Of a stretch of 64,000 nucleotides of DNA, positions 53,720-63,098 are shown piece by piece. The position numbers and the translations under genes were made by a program. Source of the stretch: Ereboglobus luteus (GTDB lineage Bacteria; Verrucomicrobiota; Verrucomicrobiia; Opitutales; Opitutaceae). The stretch lies in assembly GCF_003096195.1 (NCBI RefSeq), contig NZ_CP023004.1:2336501-2400500 (forward strand). Direction: 5' to 3'. The notes beneath the pieces were generated by a model. The model saw only the letters and a program-made list of their open reading frames with translations, searched no databases and was not told the DNA's origin. How positions within the stretch are numbered: position 1 is the first letter of the stretch; each line of letters opens with the position of its first letter.

Positions 53720-54035
53720 GAAACGACTTCGAAAAGATAAGTTAAAAATTACGGTTAAAGATACAGAGACGCAGTCTCAAAAATAGATTCGGCTGTTTTG
53801 CGAATGAGACGCAAGAAAAATATTTTTAGTGGCACGCGCAATTCGCCCATGCTTAGATCCGCACCATACTTTGATACCGCCTCCGCATAAAAATCCATTC
53901 AACGCCCCGCTCCCCCAAAAAAATCCTCTCCGTCCCCACCTCCTCCCACACGCACACATTCTCTCTCATTATCCACCCAACTCAAATCTTCGACTCGCCA
54001 TCCCGCTTAATTTCAAACATGCCGCTTTCGCTGTC
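53720..54035. other. Divergent intergenic region, 316 bp
   Basis: AT-rich DNA next to the TonB-receptor start should carry its promoter. It holds GAGAC-GCA-GTCTC at 53766-53778 and a second GAGACGCA at 53806-53813, exactly 40 bp apart. The distal half (about 53925-53990) is pyrimidine-rich on the plus strand and non-coding. I looked for the conserved boxes of a cobalamin riboswitch and did not find them. Confidence 0.4.
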
Positions 54036-54533
54036 ATGAAACGCAATCTCGCCCAAATATTTTCCTTTTCGTCCATGCTCGCCGCCGTCGCCATCGTCGC
54101 CGGATGCGCGAGCAGCGGCTCAAAATCCGGCGCGGTCGAAGTCGTGCGCGTCTGGCCGGAATACCGCGCGGCGGAGTCGTTCGACCGCATCTCGGAATAT
54201 TTTTCCGACAAGGAAAACACGGGCGGCCAAATCGTTCTTCGCACACGCCCCGAAAGTCGGGAGGGCTACTACTTTTTCACCCGCGTGAAAATCCCCGCCG
54301 ATATTTCGAACGCGCGCATTGTGATCGATGTCATCATGCCGACCTCGCCCGATCCGAAAATCCACTCGCTGCCCGTGCCGCCGCTGCGCAAGGGCACGGT
54401 GCTTCTCAATCCCGGACTCACCGGCGCCGACTGGCCTGACGCAAAGGCCCGTCCCACGGCCTGGCGCATGAGGCTGCTCGCCGCCGACGGCGCGGAAATT
54501 TTTGCGCGCCAAAGCTATCTCTGGTCGAAGTAA
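54036..54533 (+). CDS. Small lipoprotein, function unknown
   Basis: The ATG at 54036 gives MKRNLAQIFSFSSMLAAVAI followed by the lipobox V-A-G-C, making a 165-residue envelope lipoprotein. An upstream in-frame extension to 53829 is Pro/His-rich and unlike a protein start. The mature part contains V-V-R-V-W-P-E-Y-R-A-A-E-S-F-D-R-I-S-E-Y-F and V-L-L-N-P-G-L-T-G-A-D-W-P-D, and is beta-rich. I do not recognise a family. It lies 59 bp upstream of the VIT-VWA gene on the same strand and may be co-transcribed with the exosortase pair. Confidence 0.7.
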   Translation: MKRNLAQIFSFSSMLAAVAIVAGCASSGSKSGAVEVVRVWPEYRAAESFDRISEYFSDKENTGGQIVLRTRPESREGYYFFTRVKIPADISNARIVIDVIMPTSPDPKIHSLPVPPLRKGTVLLNPGLTGADWPDAKARPTAWRMRLLAADGAEIFARQSYLWSK

Positions 54534-54592
54534 GCGCGGCGATTTCACCGCGACTTCACGCAGGCTTCATACTGCGTTCACGCAGCGCGCGC

Positions 54593-56758
54593 ATGCTCGC
54601 GCGCATGGAAAACCCTTCGCATCACTTCGCGCCAAAGAACTTCAACCAAAAACTCAGCGCCCTGTATTTTGCCGCGGCGCTTTTGCTCGGCTTCATCGCG
54701 TTCGGCATCACGGTCGTCGCCGCGCCGGATCGCTCAGCCGACCTGGATGATCCCGATGTTTCGCTTTCGCCTTATTTTCAGGTGAAGGGCGCGGAGGATG
54801 GCGTTGACGCGCTCCCGCTCAAAAGCACGCAGGTCGATGCCGTGCTCGCGGGCGTGATCGCCGGGGTGCGAGTCGTGCAAACCTACCAAAACGAGGGTGC
54901 GACACCGCTCGAGGCGCGCTACATTTTTCCCGCCTCCACGCGCGCCGCCGTCCACGGCATGACAATGACCGTCGGTGAACGGCGCATCGAGGCGCAGATC
55001 AAGGAAAAGGCCGAGGCGCGCAAAACCTACGAAAAAGCAAGGCGCGAGGGCAAAACCGCGTCGCTTCTCGAATCGCACCGCAGCAATGTTTTCGAGATGA
55101 ATGTCGCCAACATCCTGCCCGGCGACACGGTGACCGTCGAGCTTCGCTACAACGAGCTCATCACTCCCGAGGAGGGCGAATACGAGTGGTTTTTTCCGAC
55201 TGTCGTCGGGCCGCGTTACACGAGGAAGGCGACCGGTCCCGCCCGGGAAAAACAGGAGACGCTTCCGCTCGACCCGCTCGCCGGCTCCAAGCGCCTCGGC
55301 GGCGAAGGCCTGGCATACTTGGGCGAAAACGAGGATGGCGAAAACGAGCCGGTTTTCACGCTCACCGCCGAAATCCTCGCGGGCACCCGCGTGCAAAAAA
55401 TGAAATGCGTTTCGCACCGCATCGACACGGAGGCGACCGGCGGAGGCGTGCGCGTGTCGCTGCCGCCGCGCGCGGGCATCGCGATGAACCGCGATTTCAT
55501 CCTGCGCTACCGGCTCGCGGGCGGCGCGCTCGCCACGGGGCTCATGGTCGATTCGTTCAAGGGCGAAAATTATTTTCTTCTCACCGTGCAGCCGCCCGCG
55601 CGCGTCGAACCCGCGCAAATGCCGGCGCGCGATTATGTGTTTGTCATGGATGTGTCCGGCTCGATGTGGGGATTTCCGCTGGAGGTCTCGCAACGCCTTC
55701 TCAAGGAAATGCTGATCAACTTGCGTGACATCGACACGTTCAACGTGCTGCTTTTTTCCGGCTCCAGCCGCACGCTTTTTGAAACCCCGGTCGCCGCCAC
55801 GACTGAAAATATCGCCGCCGCCATCGCCCTTTTCGAGAGCGGGCGCAAATACAACGATTACGGCGGCGGCACCGAGTTGCTGCCCGCGCTCAAGCGCGCG
55901 TTTGAGCTGCCGCGGACGCGCGCGGGCGTGTCGCGCAACATCGTCGTGATTACCGACGGTTATGTCGATCTGGAGGCCGAGGCCTACGCGCTCGTGCATG
56001 AAAGCCTTGGCGACGCCAACCTGTTCGCGTTCGGCATCGGCAGCTCGGTGAATCGCGAGTTGATCGAGCGCCTCGCGCGCGCCGGGCGCACCGAGCCGAC
56101 CGTGATCGAAAATGAAAAACGCGCGCAAAACGCCGCCGAGAAATTTCGCAAAATGATCGAGTCGCCCGTGCTCACCAACGTGCGCGTCGAGTTTGCCGGC
56201 GGCTCGCTCAGCGCGCCCGACGTGCTCTCGCAGCGCCCCATCGTGATGTGCGGAAAATGGCCCGACCACATTGACCCCTCGACCCAGACAATCCGGCTGG
56301 GCGGCCAAACCGGAGGCGGCGAATGGAGCACGGAAATCTCCGTGGCCGACGCCGTTGACCTGAACTCGAACGGCACGCTCGCGCTGCTCTGGGCGCGCGA
56401 ACGCTTGTGGGAGTTGAAGGACTTGCACGCGCTGCGCGCGGACGCGCCGAAACAAAAGGCGGCGATCATCGAGCTGGGTTTGAAATACAACTTGCTGACG
56501 CCCTTCACCTCGTTTGTCGCGGTTGATTTGACGCCGCGTTTGTCCGCCGATGCCGCGTCGCAGGCGAAAAAAGTAACGCAGGCTTTGCCGCTGCCCAAGG
56601 GCGTGAGCGAGCTCGCGGTCGGAGTCACCGAGGAAGCCGTCGACAGCGTGCCAACATCGCCGGAGCCGGAAACGGTCGCACTCCTGATTGTCGCCGCGAT
56701 GGTCGCCGCGGTGATGTGGCGCAAGCGCGAGCAAAAAATGCGGAGAGGCGCGGCGTGA
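54593..56758 (+). CDS. VIT-VWA protein with PEP-CTERM-like tail (exosortase target)
   Basis: A 721-residue protein. A hydrophobic segment near residues 25-45 (A-A-L-L-L-G-F-I-A-F-G-I-T-V-V-A) is the signal or anchor. A VIT domain (~70-200) includes A-R-Y-I-F-P-A-S-T-R-A-A-V-H-G-M. The VWA domain has the MIDAS D-V-S-G-S-M from 353, Y-G-G-G-T-E-L-L, and V-I-T-D-G-Y-V. The C-terminus is tripartite: S-P-E-P-E at 689-693, a hydrophobic helix, then R-K-R-E and more basic residues, the form of a protein-sorting signal. Its stop overlaps the exosortase start (GTGA 56755-56758). It is therefore very probably the dedicated substrate of that enzyme. Confidence 0.88.
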   Translation: MLARMENPSHHFAPKNFNQKLSALYFAAALLLGFIAFGITVVAAPDRSADLDDPDVSLSPYFQVKGAEDGVDALPLKSTQVDAVLAGVIAGVRVVQTYQNEGATPLEARYIFPASTRAAVHGMTMTVGERRIEAQIKEKAEARKTYEKARREGKTASLLESHRSNVFEMNVANILPGDTVTVELRYNELITPEEGEYEWFFPTVVGPRYTRKATGPAREKQETLPLDPLAGSKRLGGEGLAYLGENEDGENEPVFTLTAEILAGTRVQKMKCVSHRIDTEATGGGVRVSLPPRAGIAMNRDFILRYRLAGGALATGLMVDSFKGENYFLLTVQPPARVEPAQMPARDYVFVMDVSGSMWGFPLEVSQRLLKEMLINLRDIDTFNVLLFSGSSRTLFETPVAATTENIAAAIALFESGRKYNDYGGGTELLPALKRAFELPRTRAGVSRNIVVITDGYVDLEAEAYALVHESLGDANLFAFGIGSSVNRELIERLARAGRTEPTVIENEKRAQNAAEKFRKMIESPVLTNVRVEFAGGSLSAPDVLSQRPIVMCGKWPDHIDPSTQTIRLGGQTGGGEWSTEISVADAVDLNSNGTLALLWARERLWELKDLHALRADAPKQKAAIIELGLKYNLLTPFTSFVAVDLTPRLSADAASQAKKVTQALPLPKGVSELAVGVTEEAVDSVPTSPEPETVALLIVAAMVAAVMWRKREQKMRRGAA

Positions 56759-58146
56759 ACGACAGCGTGCGCGAATTGCGCGGGCAAGCCGCTCCGTGCG
56801 CCGGCGTGCTTCTTGCGGGCTGGCCGGTGTTGCGCTGGTTTGTGGCGCGGCTTGGCGACGGCGGCGACGAACGCTTCGGCTTGGTCGCGCTGGCCTTGGC
56901 ACTCGTATTGACGCCGCGCGCGGTGTGGCGCGAACGCATTGCGGCGTGGCGGTTGATTGTCGCGGGTGTGTTCGCGCTGGCCGTCGCGTTTCCAGTTTCG
57001 GGGACGCCCATGCTGTTGCGCGCGCTGTTGCTGGTATGCGCGCTGTCGGTTTTGTTTTGCCGGGGCGGGGGTGCGTTGGGCCGCGCGGGATTGCTCGCGT
57101 TGTCGTTGCCGGTGACGGCCACGCTGCAATTTTTCGCGGGGTATCCGCTGCGTGTGCTGACCGCGGAGCTGGGGCGTCCGTTGATCGCGTTGTTTGGTGT
57201 CGCAACGGAACGATCCGGCGTGGCGCTGGAGTGGGCCGGCGGCGTGGTGGTGGTCGATGCGCCGTGCAGCGGCGTGCACATGCTTTGGACGGGCGGGGTG
57301 CTGGTGTGCGCGGTTGCGGCGTGGCTGCGCCTCGGCGCATGGCGCACGGTTTTTTTCGGCGTCGCGGGATTGTGCGCGATCCTGCTCGGCAACACGGTGC
57401 GCGCGGCGGTTTTATTTTTTATCGAATCGGGATTGTGGCGCGCGCCGGGCTGGGCGCACGAAGGCGTGGGGCTGGTAATTTTTGCCGTGCTCGCCGCGGG
57501 TTTGTTGTGGCTGGGATTCAGGCTGAAGGGTGCGAATCACGAGGGTGGTGCAAAACCTCCGGCCAAGTCGAAATTGGATGCGCCATTTGAGCGGGTTCGG
57601 CTCAGCCGGAGGCTTCGCCCCACCGTGTTTTTTGTGTTTACGGTGATGTGCTCCGGCGCGGCGGTGATGCCGTTGATCGGCCAGCAAGGAACGGTAACCG
57701 CGGCGTCGGACTCGGACTTTCCCGGCTGGCCGGAGTTGTTCGAGGGCAAACCGTGGATACGTTTGCGGAATCCCCGGAACGCCGCCGCATTCGCCTCCGG
57801 ATTCGCGGGGAAAACAGGCGTGTTCAAGCAAACCGGCGCCGATGGCGCCGGGCGCATTGTGGTGCTGCGCTGGATACGCGAGGCGTCGCGCGGGGTGCAT
57901 CCGGCGGCGGATTGTTTCCGGGCGAGTGGGTTTGAGATCAAGCCGGGCGGACTCGTCCGCGATGCCAACGATGTGATGTGGTCGGAGTTTCTTGCGACGA
58001 AGGACGGTGAAACCTGGCGCGTGCGCGAACGCTGGCACGATGACGCGGGCGGAGCGTGGACGGATGTGTCGGCTTGGTATTGGGCAGCGGTGCGCGGACG
58101 CGGTCCGTGGTGGGCGGTGACGGTGGCGGTGGCGTGCGGCGATTGA
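56755..58146 (+). CDS. Exosortase with fused EpsI-like domain
   Basis: The GTG at 56755-56757 overlaps the upstream stop, giving 463 residues. Multiple membrane helices (~15-270) carry the exosortase triad: Cys171 in D-A-P-C-S-G-V-H-M, Arg216 in G-N-T-V-R-A-A-V-L, and His235 in G-W-A-H-E-G-V-G-L. After ~300 a soluble EpsI-like region follows (V-L-R-W-I-R-E-A, then H-P-A-A-D-C-F-R-A-S-G-F). Exosortases cleave PEP-CTERM-type tails in the inner membrane and pass the protein on for surface attachment. Direct coupling to one VIT-VWA gene suggests a single-substrate system. Confidence 0.9.
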   Translation: MNDSVRELRGQAAPCAGVLLAGWPVLRWFVARLGDGGDERFGLVALALALVLTPRAVWRERIAAWRLIVAGVFALAVAFPVSGTPMLLRALLLVCALSVLFCRGGGALGRAGLLALSLPVTATLQFFAGYPLRVLTAELGRPLIALFGVATERSGVALEWAGGVVVVDAPCSGVHMLWTGGVLVCAVAAWLRLGAWRTVFFGVAGLCAILLGNTVRAAVLFFIESGLWRAPGWAHEGVGLVIFAVLAAGLLWLGFRLKGANHEGGAKPPAKSKLDAPFERVRLSRRLRPTVFFVFTVMCSGAAVMPLIGQQGTVTAASDSDFPGWPELFEGKPWIRLRNPRNAAAFASGFAGKTGVFKQTGADGAGRIVVLRWIREASRGVHPAADCFRASGFEIKPGGLVRDANDVMWSEFLATKDGETWRVRERWHDDAGGAWTDVSAWYWAAVRGRGPWWAVTVAVACGD

Positions 58147-58249
58147 GCAAGGCGCGCGTGTTGGGGCTCCGATTAGTTTTCCCGCCCCCTAGCTTCTTTC
58201 TTGTCGCGGGGGCCCGGGCCGGTGATCCTTTCGGGTTTCACAACCTTCC

Positions 58250-59941
58250 ATGCAGCGAAAACACACAGCGCGCGATTTTGATTTTGAAAAATACGAACCC
58301 TCATTCTGGGCGTTGAACGCCCGGTGGATGGCGCCGCTTGCCGTGTTCGTGCTGACGGTGGTGCTGACGGTGCTTTCGTTTCCGCCGTTCAGGGCGATGG
58401 CGTTTGCGTATGTGTTTGCCGCGCCGCTGTGTTTTTGGGCGCTTACCAAACCGCGTTTCAAAACCTACGCGCTCGTCATGCTCGGCGCGCAGGCCGTGGC
58501 GTGGACGATCATTCTGTGGTGGCTGCATCATGTGACGTGGGCCGGCGTTTTCCTGCTCGGGCCGTTCGTGGGCGCGTGGATCGGCGTCTGGTATCTCGCG
58601 GTGTGGTGGGCCGCGCGCAATTTCGCGGGGCGTCCGTTCCTGGTGCGCGCCGCGGTCATGCTCGGGCTGGCGGGATTGTGGGTTGTCATCGAGTGGACGC
58701 GCGTGTGGTTCCTGAGCGGATTTCCGTGGCTGCCGCTCGGCGCGAGCCAGTGGTATGTGCTCTCGTTGTGGCAGGTCGCCTCCTATACGGGGCAGGGCGG
58801 AATTGCGTTTGTGCTGATCGTGTTTAATTTTGCGGTCGCCTCCTATACGCACCGAATTTTCAAGGAAAAACACTCGGGGCTTCGCAAGCGCAGTCCCGAG
58901 TTCAGCATGGCGTTGATCATGCTCCTGCTTGTGGTGACGCCGTCCCTGACCGATGTCTTGATGACTAGGCGGACCGAGTCGGTTGCCGTTTTTAAGCTCG
59001 TGCAACCCGATATTCCCGCGGCCATCAAGTGGTCCAAGGAGAACGAGGAGTTGAGCTACCGGGAGCTTCGCAGGCTCAGCCTGGAGACGAAGCCAAAGAC
59101 GCCTCACCCGGAGGTCATTGTCTGGCCCGAGGCGGCGCCGCCTTATGCCGTGTTTGGCTGGCCTTCGAGCGCGGAGCTTCGCGAGTGGCTGGTCGATGTG
59201 TCGGAAAAAGCCAGGGCGCCGCTGCTCACGGGGGCGATCACCGCTGACGATCCCGCGCGACCCGACGAAACCTTTTACAACGCGGCCTTCGTGGTCGATG
59301 CCGGGCGCGGGGGCGTGCAACCCGAGGGCTACAAAAAGCGGCACCTTGTTCCGTTTGGAGAATACGTGCCGCTGCGTCCCTTGCTCGGCTGGCTGGAAAA
59401 AGTAACCGACGCAAGCTCGGGCGACACTCAGGCCGGCGCCTCGGCCAAACCGCTCTACATTCACACGCCGCGCCGGATCATCGCCGCGGGCATGCTGGTT
59501 TGCTACGAGGATATTTTTCCGAGTCTCGCCGTGAACAACGTGATCTCGGGCGCGGATGTGCATGTGGTCGTCACCAACAACGGCTGGTTCGGGCAGGGCG
59601 GGGCGGCCTACCAGCACGCGGCGCATTCGATGCTGCGCGCCGTGGAGACGCGCCGCCCCGTCATTCGTTGCGGCAACAGCGGCTGGAGCGGCTGGATCGA
59701 CGAATACGGCGGGATGCGCGGGATGATGAAAAACAAGGATGATTCGATTTATTTTCGCGGCACCGGGACGTTCGTTGTCGAACGCGACACGCGCTGGGTC
59801 GGGACGGAAAGTTTTTATGTGCGATACGGCGACTGGTTTGTCGCGGTGAGCGGCGCGCTGGCATTTTTCGGTTACATGATGACGCGGTTTTTCCATCCGC
59901 GCGACAAGGCGCCGATCGCATACACCGAAGCCGGGCGGTGA
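58250..59941 (+). CDS. lnt: Apolipoprotein N-acyltransferase
   Basis: A 563-residue inner-membrane enzyme with about seven N-terminal helices, then a nitrilase domain. The catalytic triad is Glu294 (V-W-P-E-A-A), Lys363 in G-Y-K-K-R-H-L-V-P-F-G-E-Y, and Cys418 (V-C-Y-E-D). The product completes maturation of lipoproteins by acylating the N-terminal Cys, which fits the lipoproteins encoded nearby. It starts 103 bp after the exosortase gene. It ends 9 bp from the convergent rlmN. Confidence 0.93.
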   Translation: MQRKHTARDFDFEKYEPSFWALNARWMAPLAVFVLTVVLTVLSFPPFRAMAFAYVFAAPLCFWALTKPRFKTYALVMLGAQAVAWTIILWWLHHVTWAGVFLLGPFVGAWIGVWYLAVWWAARNFAGRPFLVRAAVMLGLAGLWVVIEWTRVWFLSGFPWLPLGASQWYVLSLWQVASYTGQGGIAFVLIVFNFAVASYTHRIFKEKHSGLRKRSPEFSMALIMLLLVVTPSLTDVLMTRRTESVAVFKLVQPDIPAAIKWSKENEELSYRELRRLSLETKPKTPHPEVIVWPEAAPPYAVFGWPSSAELREWLVDVSEKARAPLLTGAITADDPARPDETFYNAAFVVDAGRGGVQPEGYKKRHLVPFGEYVPLRPLLGWLEKVTDASSGDTQAGASAKPLYIHTPRRIIAAGMLVCYEDIFPSLAVNNVISGADVHVVVTNNGWFGQGGAAYQHAAHSMLRAVETRRPVIRCGNSGWSGWIDEYGGMRGMMKNKDDSIYFRGTGTFVVERDTRWVGTESFYVRYGDWFVAVSGALAFFGYMMTRFFHPRDKAPIAYTEAGR

Positions 59942-59950
59942 GGAACGTCC

Positions 59951-61000
59951 TCAGCGCGCGTCGCCCGCGCGTTTTCGCAACTGGCCGCATGCCGCGTCGA
60001 TGTCGCGTCCGCGCGGTCTGCGGAAATGCGCCACCGCGCCGCTCTCGCGCAGCACTTTTAAAAACGCCATCGCCGTTTCCTCGTCGGCGCCCTCATACGC
60101 CGCGCCGCTCAGGCTGGTTCCGGTCGGGTTGTAGCGGAGCAGGTTCACGTGCATCCGCCGTCCCTTTAACAACGCCGCCAGTTGGTGCGCCTGCGCGGGC
60201 GAGTCGTTCACGCCCTTCAACAGGCAATACTGAATCGTCACAATGCGTTTTGTCTTCGCCTGGTAGCGATCCGCCGCGGCCAAAATATCCTCCACGCGAA
60301 AACGCTTTCCCGCCGGCAGCAGCCGCGCGCGCGTGGCGTCGTCCGGCGCATGAAGCGACACCGCTAGGTGGATGTTCAAGTCCGCCTCCGCCATCGCGTC
60401 GATTCCCGGCACGATGCCGACGGTGGAAACGGTGATCTGCCGCCAGCCGAGATTCCCCATGCCGTTTGACGCAATCCGGCGCACCGCCTCAAGCACGGCG
60501 TCGAGATTCAGCATCGGCTCGCCCATGCCCATGAAAACAAGCGTCTGCAATCGCCGGCCCGCCATTGCCGCCTCGCGACGGATCGCCAGGAACTGGCCGA
60601 CCATTTCTCCGGCGGTCAGGTTGCGTTCAAAGCCCGTTTTTGTTGTCGCGCAAAAATCGCAACCCATCGCGCAGCCCACTTGCGACGACACGCACCCCGC
60701 CGCGCTATCCGACGCAAAGTTCGTCATCATGACGGCCTCGACCGTGCGTCCGTCGGCAAGCTTCAGCAGCACTTTCACCGTGCCGTCCTCCGCTTGCTGG
60801 CGCGCCGCGATTTCGCAGCCCTTTGCAAGTCCGCGCAAATGCTCCGCCAGGCCCAAGGGCAATTTCAGCGCGTCAAAATCCGCCGCGCCGTCTCCCTCAT
60901 AAAACGCCTTCAACACCCGCGCGGCGTGCATGGGTTTGTATCCGCGCGCCTCAATGTGGCGCGCGAATTCTTCCGTGGAAAAATCAGCCAGTGATGTCAT
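59951..61000 (-). CDS. rlmN: Dual-specificity 23S rRNA/tRNA adenine-C2 methyltransferase
   Basis: A 349-residue radical-SAM enzyme with the cluster motif C-A-M-G-C-D-F-C (Cys110, Cys114, Cys117). The reactive C-terminal Cys is Cys338 in D-I-D-A-A-C-G-Q. The conserved V-F-M-G-M-G-E-P-M-L-N and V-S-T-V-G-I-V-P-G blocks are present. It methylates A2503 of 23S rRNA and A37 of some tRNAs. All key residues are present, so it should be active. The Cfr resistance relative is unlikely given the overall RlmN-type sequence. Confidence 0.95.
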   Translation of the reverse strand: MTSLADFSTEEFARHIEARGYKPMHAARVLKAFYEGDGAADFDALKLPLGLAEHLRGLAKGCEIAARQQAEDGTVKVLLKLADGRTVEAVMMTNFASDSAAGCVSSQVGCAMGCDFCATTKTGFERNLTAGEMVGQFLAIRREAAMAGRRLQTLVFMGMGEPMLNLDAVLEAVRRIASNGMGNLGWRQITVSTVGIVPGIDAMAEADLNIHLAVSLHAPDDATRARLLPAGKRFRVEDILAAADRYQAKTKRIVTIQYCLLKGVNDSPAQAHQLAALLKGRRMHVNLLRYNPTGTSLSGAAYEGADEETAMAFLKVLRESGAVAHFRRPRGRDIDAACGQLRKRAGDAR

Positions 61001-61042
61001 GGGCGAACAAGGACTCGCATCGCGCGCGCCCTTGCGAGGGTG

Positions 61043-63019
61043 TTAATAGAGTTTTGTTGCCTGATGGATTTCCTTGAGGCGGGCGGCGGGAATTTTTTCG
61101 ATTTTGCGGTCGTAGGTCAGCAGGCCGTTGACCTCGCCCTCGACGTCGGTTGTTTGCGTGTAAACGCCGGCGCACATGCCTTGGTTTTCCGCAAACTCAC
61201 GGAGTTGCGAGAGGCGGTCGATGTAGTGTTTTTCAAGGTCGGCGGCGTTGTGATAAGTCTGGTAGCCCCAGTTGCGCTTGTTCGTCCACCAGAGATGGCC
61301 CTCGATGGGATAACCGAGCCCGCCAAACTCGCCGAGCACGAGCGCGCGGCGCGTGTCGTTGCGCTCCATGACGGGCATTTTTTCCTTGTAGTTGTGGTAG
61401 TCGAGAATGTCGCCGGCGCCGGTGTCGAGCCAGCCGCTGACGTTGTTGACGAGGCGGCCCGGGTCGCAGGCTTTCACGGCGGCGCCGATGCGCACGCTGT
61501 CGTATTGGCCCCAGCCCTCGTTCATGGGCACCCAGACGACGATGCTCGGATGCGAATAGAGCGCGTCGATCATGGCGCGAAGCTCGGTCTCGAATTGCCG
61601 CGCGGACTCGGGGCTGCGCACCACTTCCCGGCGTCCCTCGCGCCTGACGAACTGGCTGTCCTCGCCGGGGACGCGCTCGGGGCTCTCGACCATGCCGCTG
61701 GGCATGTCCTGCCACACGAGCAGGCCGATGCGGTCGCAGTGCGCGTAGTAGAGCGCGGGTTCGACCTTGATGTGTTTGCGGAGCATGTTGAAACCGGCTT
61801 TTTTCAGGTAGTCCAAGTCGAAGCGCATCGCCGCCTCAGTCGGGGGCGTGAGCAGGCCGTCGGGCCAGTAGCCCTGGTCGAGCGGGCCGTAGTGGAAAAG
61901 CGGTTTGTTGTTGAGCATCATGACGACGCCCTTAGGACCCTGGCCGAGCGAGATTTTGCGCATGCCGAAATAACTTTTCACGGAGTCGATCCGCTCGGCG
62001 CCGTCGGGTAGTTTTGCGTAAAACGCCTGCTCCTCGGGGCCGAAATAACGCACGGGATGCCAGGTTTTAGGGTTGATTTTTTCACCCTTGAACGGGTTCT
62101 CGACGCGGAACAAATCGATCTGCAAATCGTAGAGGTGCGGTGAGTCAGGGCTCCATGTTTTTGCGTTGGGGACCGGGATGTTGAGCTCGCGGTTGAGGCG
62201 TCCGCTGGCCTCGGCGACGAGCTTGCCGCCGTCGAGCACGCGCGCGCGGATGGCGTAGTGCGTTTTGCCGAGGGCGACGCGGTTGCCGAGCGCGGTGAGC
62301 GTGAGCAGGCCGGCGTCGAGGTTGGGCTCGCATTTCACGACGGCGATGCTCATTTCGGCGGGCACGGGTTCGAGCCAGACGGTCTGCCAGATGCCGGAGG
62401 CGGGCGTATACCAGATGCCGTGCTGCTCGAGTTTTTGTTTGCCGCGCGGCTGGTCGCCCTCGCTCGTGGGATCGGTGACGGCGACAACGAGCTTCTGCTC
62501 GCCGCCCGCCTTGATGTAGGGCGTGATGTCGAAGCTGAACGGATCAAAACCGCCGCGATGCGAACCGACGGGCGCGCCGTTCACGTAAATGTGCGCCTCC
62601 CAGTCAACCGCGCCGAAATGCAGGAGCACGCGCTGTCCGTCCCACGCCTTTGGAATTGAAAAGCTGCGGTGATACCAGAGGCGCTGGTCGGGTTTGAACC
62701 CGCGCGCGACGCCGGAAAGGACGGACTCGACCGGATAGGGCACGCGGATTTTGCCGTCGTATTTTGCGGGCGCGGGCGCGGCGATGGGCGTGATGGCGTA
62801 GTCCCACTGGCCGTTGAGATTTTGCCAGGCGGCGCGCGTCATTTGCGGGCGCGGGTATTCCTGCCAGCCGCGTCCGGCCTGGGCGTCGGCGGCCCAGGGG
62901 GTGAGCATGGGCGCGTCGGTTTTGGTTTCGTTTTGGGCGGAGGCGATTGCCGTGAGCGAAAGCGCGAGCGCGCAGAGGCCCAGTGCTTTTATCGACGATG
63001 TGATGTTTGGGTTTTTCAT
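61043..63019 (-). CDS. Secreted GH2 glycoside hydrolase
   Basis: The ATG at 63017-63019 starts a signal peptide (MKNPNITSSIKALGLCALAL, then S-L-T-A-I-A-S-A). The mature protein (658 residues in total) has the GH2 jelly-roll (N-L-N-G-Q-W-D-Y, W-Y-H-R-S-F, F-G-A-V-D-W-E-A-H-I-Y-V-N-G), an Ig-like domain, and a barrel. The acid/base is Glu501 in P-M-N-E-G-W-G-Q-Y-D and the likely nucleophile Glu564 in V-L-G-E-F-G-G. The GH2 family includes beta-galactosidases, mannosidases and glucuronidases. Specificity is not evident. It lies between rsmE and rlmN on the minus strand. Confidence 0.88.
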   Translation of the reverse strand: MKNPNITSSIKALGLCALALSLTAIASAQNETKTDAPMLTPWAADAQAGRGWQEYPRPQMTRAAWQNLNGQWDYAITPIAAPAPAKYDGKIRVPYPVESVLSGVARGFKPDQRLWYHRSFSIPKAWDGQRVLLHFGAVDWEAHIYVNGAPVGSHRGGFDPFSFDITPYIKAGGEQKLVVAVTDPTSEGDQPRGKQKLEQHGIWYTPASGIWQTVWLEPVPAEMSIAVVKCEPNLDAGLLTLTALGNRVALGKTHYAIRARVLDGGKLVAEASGRLNRELNIPVPNAKTWSPDSPHLYDLQIDLFRVENPFKGEKINPKTWHPVRYFGPEEQAFYAKLPDGAERIDSVKSYFGMRKISLGQGPKGVVMMLNNKPLFHYGPLDQGYWPDGLLTPPTEAAMRFDLDYLKKAGFNMLRKHIKVEPALYYAHCDRIGLLVWQDMPSGMVESPERVPGEDSQFVRREGRREVVRSPESARQFETELRAMIDALYSHPSIVVWVPMNEGWGQYDSVRIGAAVKACDPGRLVNNVSGWLDTGAGDILDYHNYKEKMPVMERNDTRRALVLGEFGGLGYPIEGHLWWTNKRNWGYQTYHNAADLEKHYIDRLSQLREFAENQGMCAGVYTQTTDVEGEVNGLLTYDRKIEKIPAARLKEIHQATKLY

Positions 63020-63098
63020 GAGAAAAGAGGGTGGGGGGGAGTATCCGTGGATTACGTCCGGCATGGAAACAGGGCGAGATAAATGCGGCGGGTTCCTG

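Noticed and set aside
53720-54035. Possible cobalamin riboswitch upstream of the TonB receptor
   Set aside because: A GCCACT-like string exists on the minus strand but the other conserved boxes and the needed pairing were not found.
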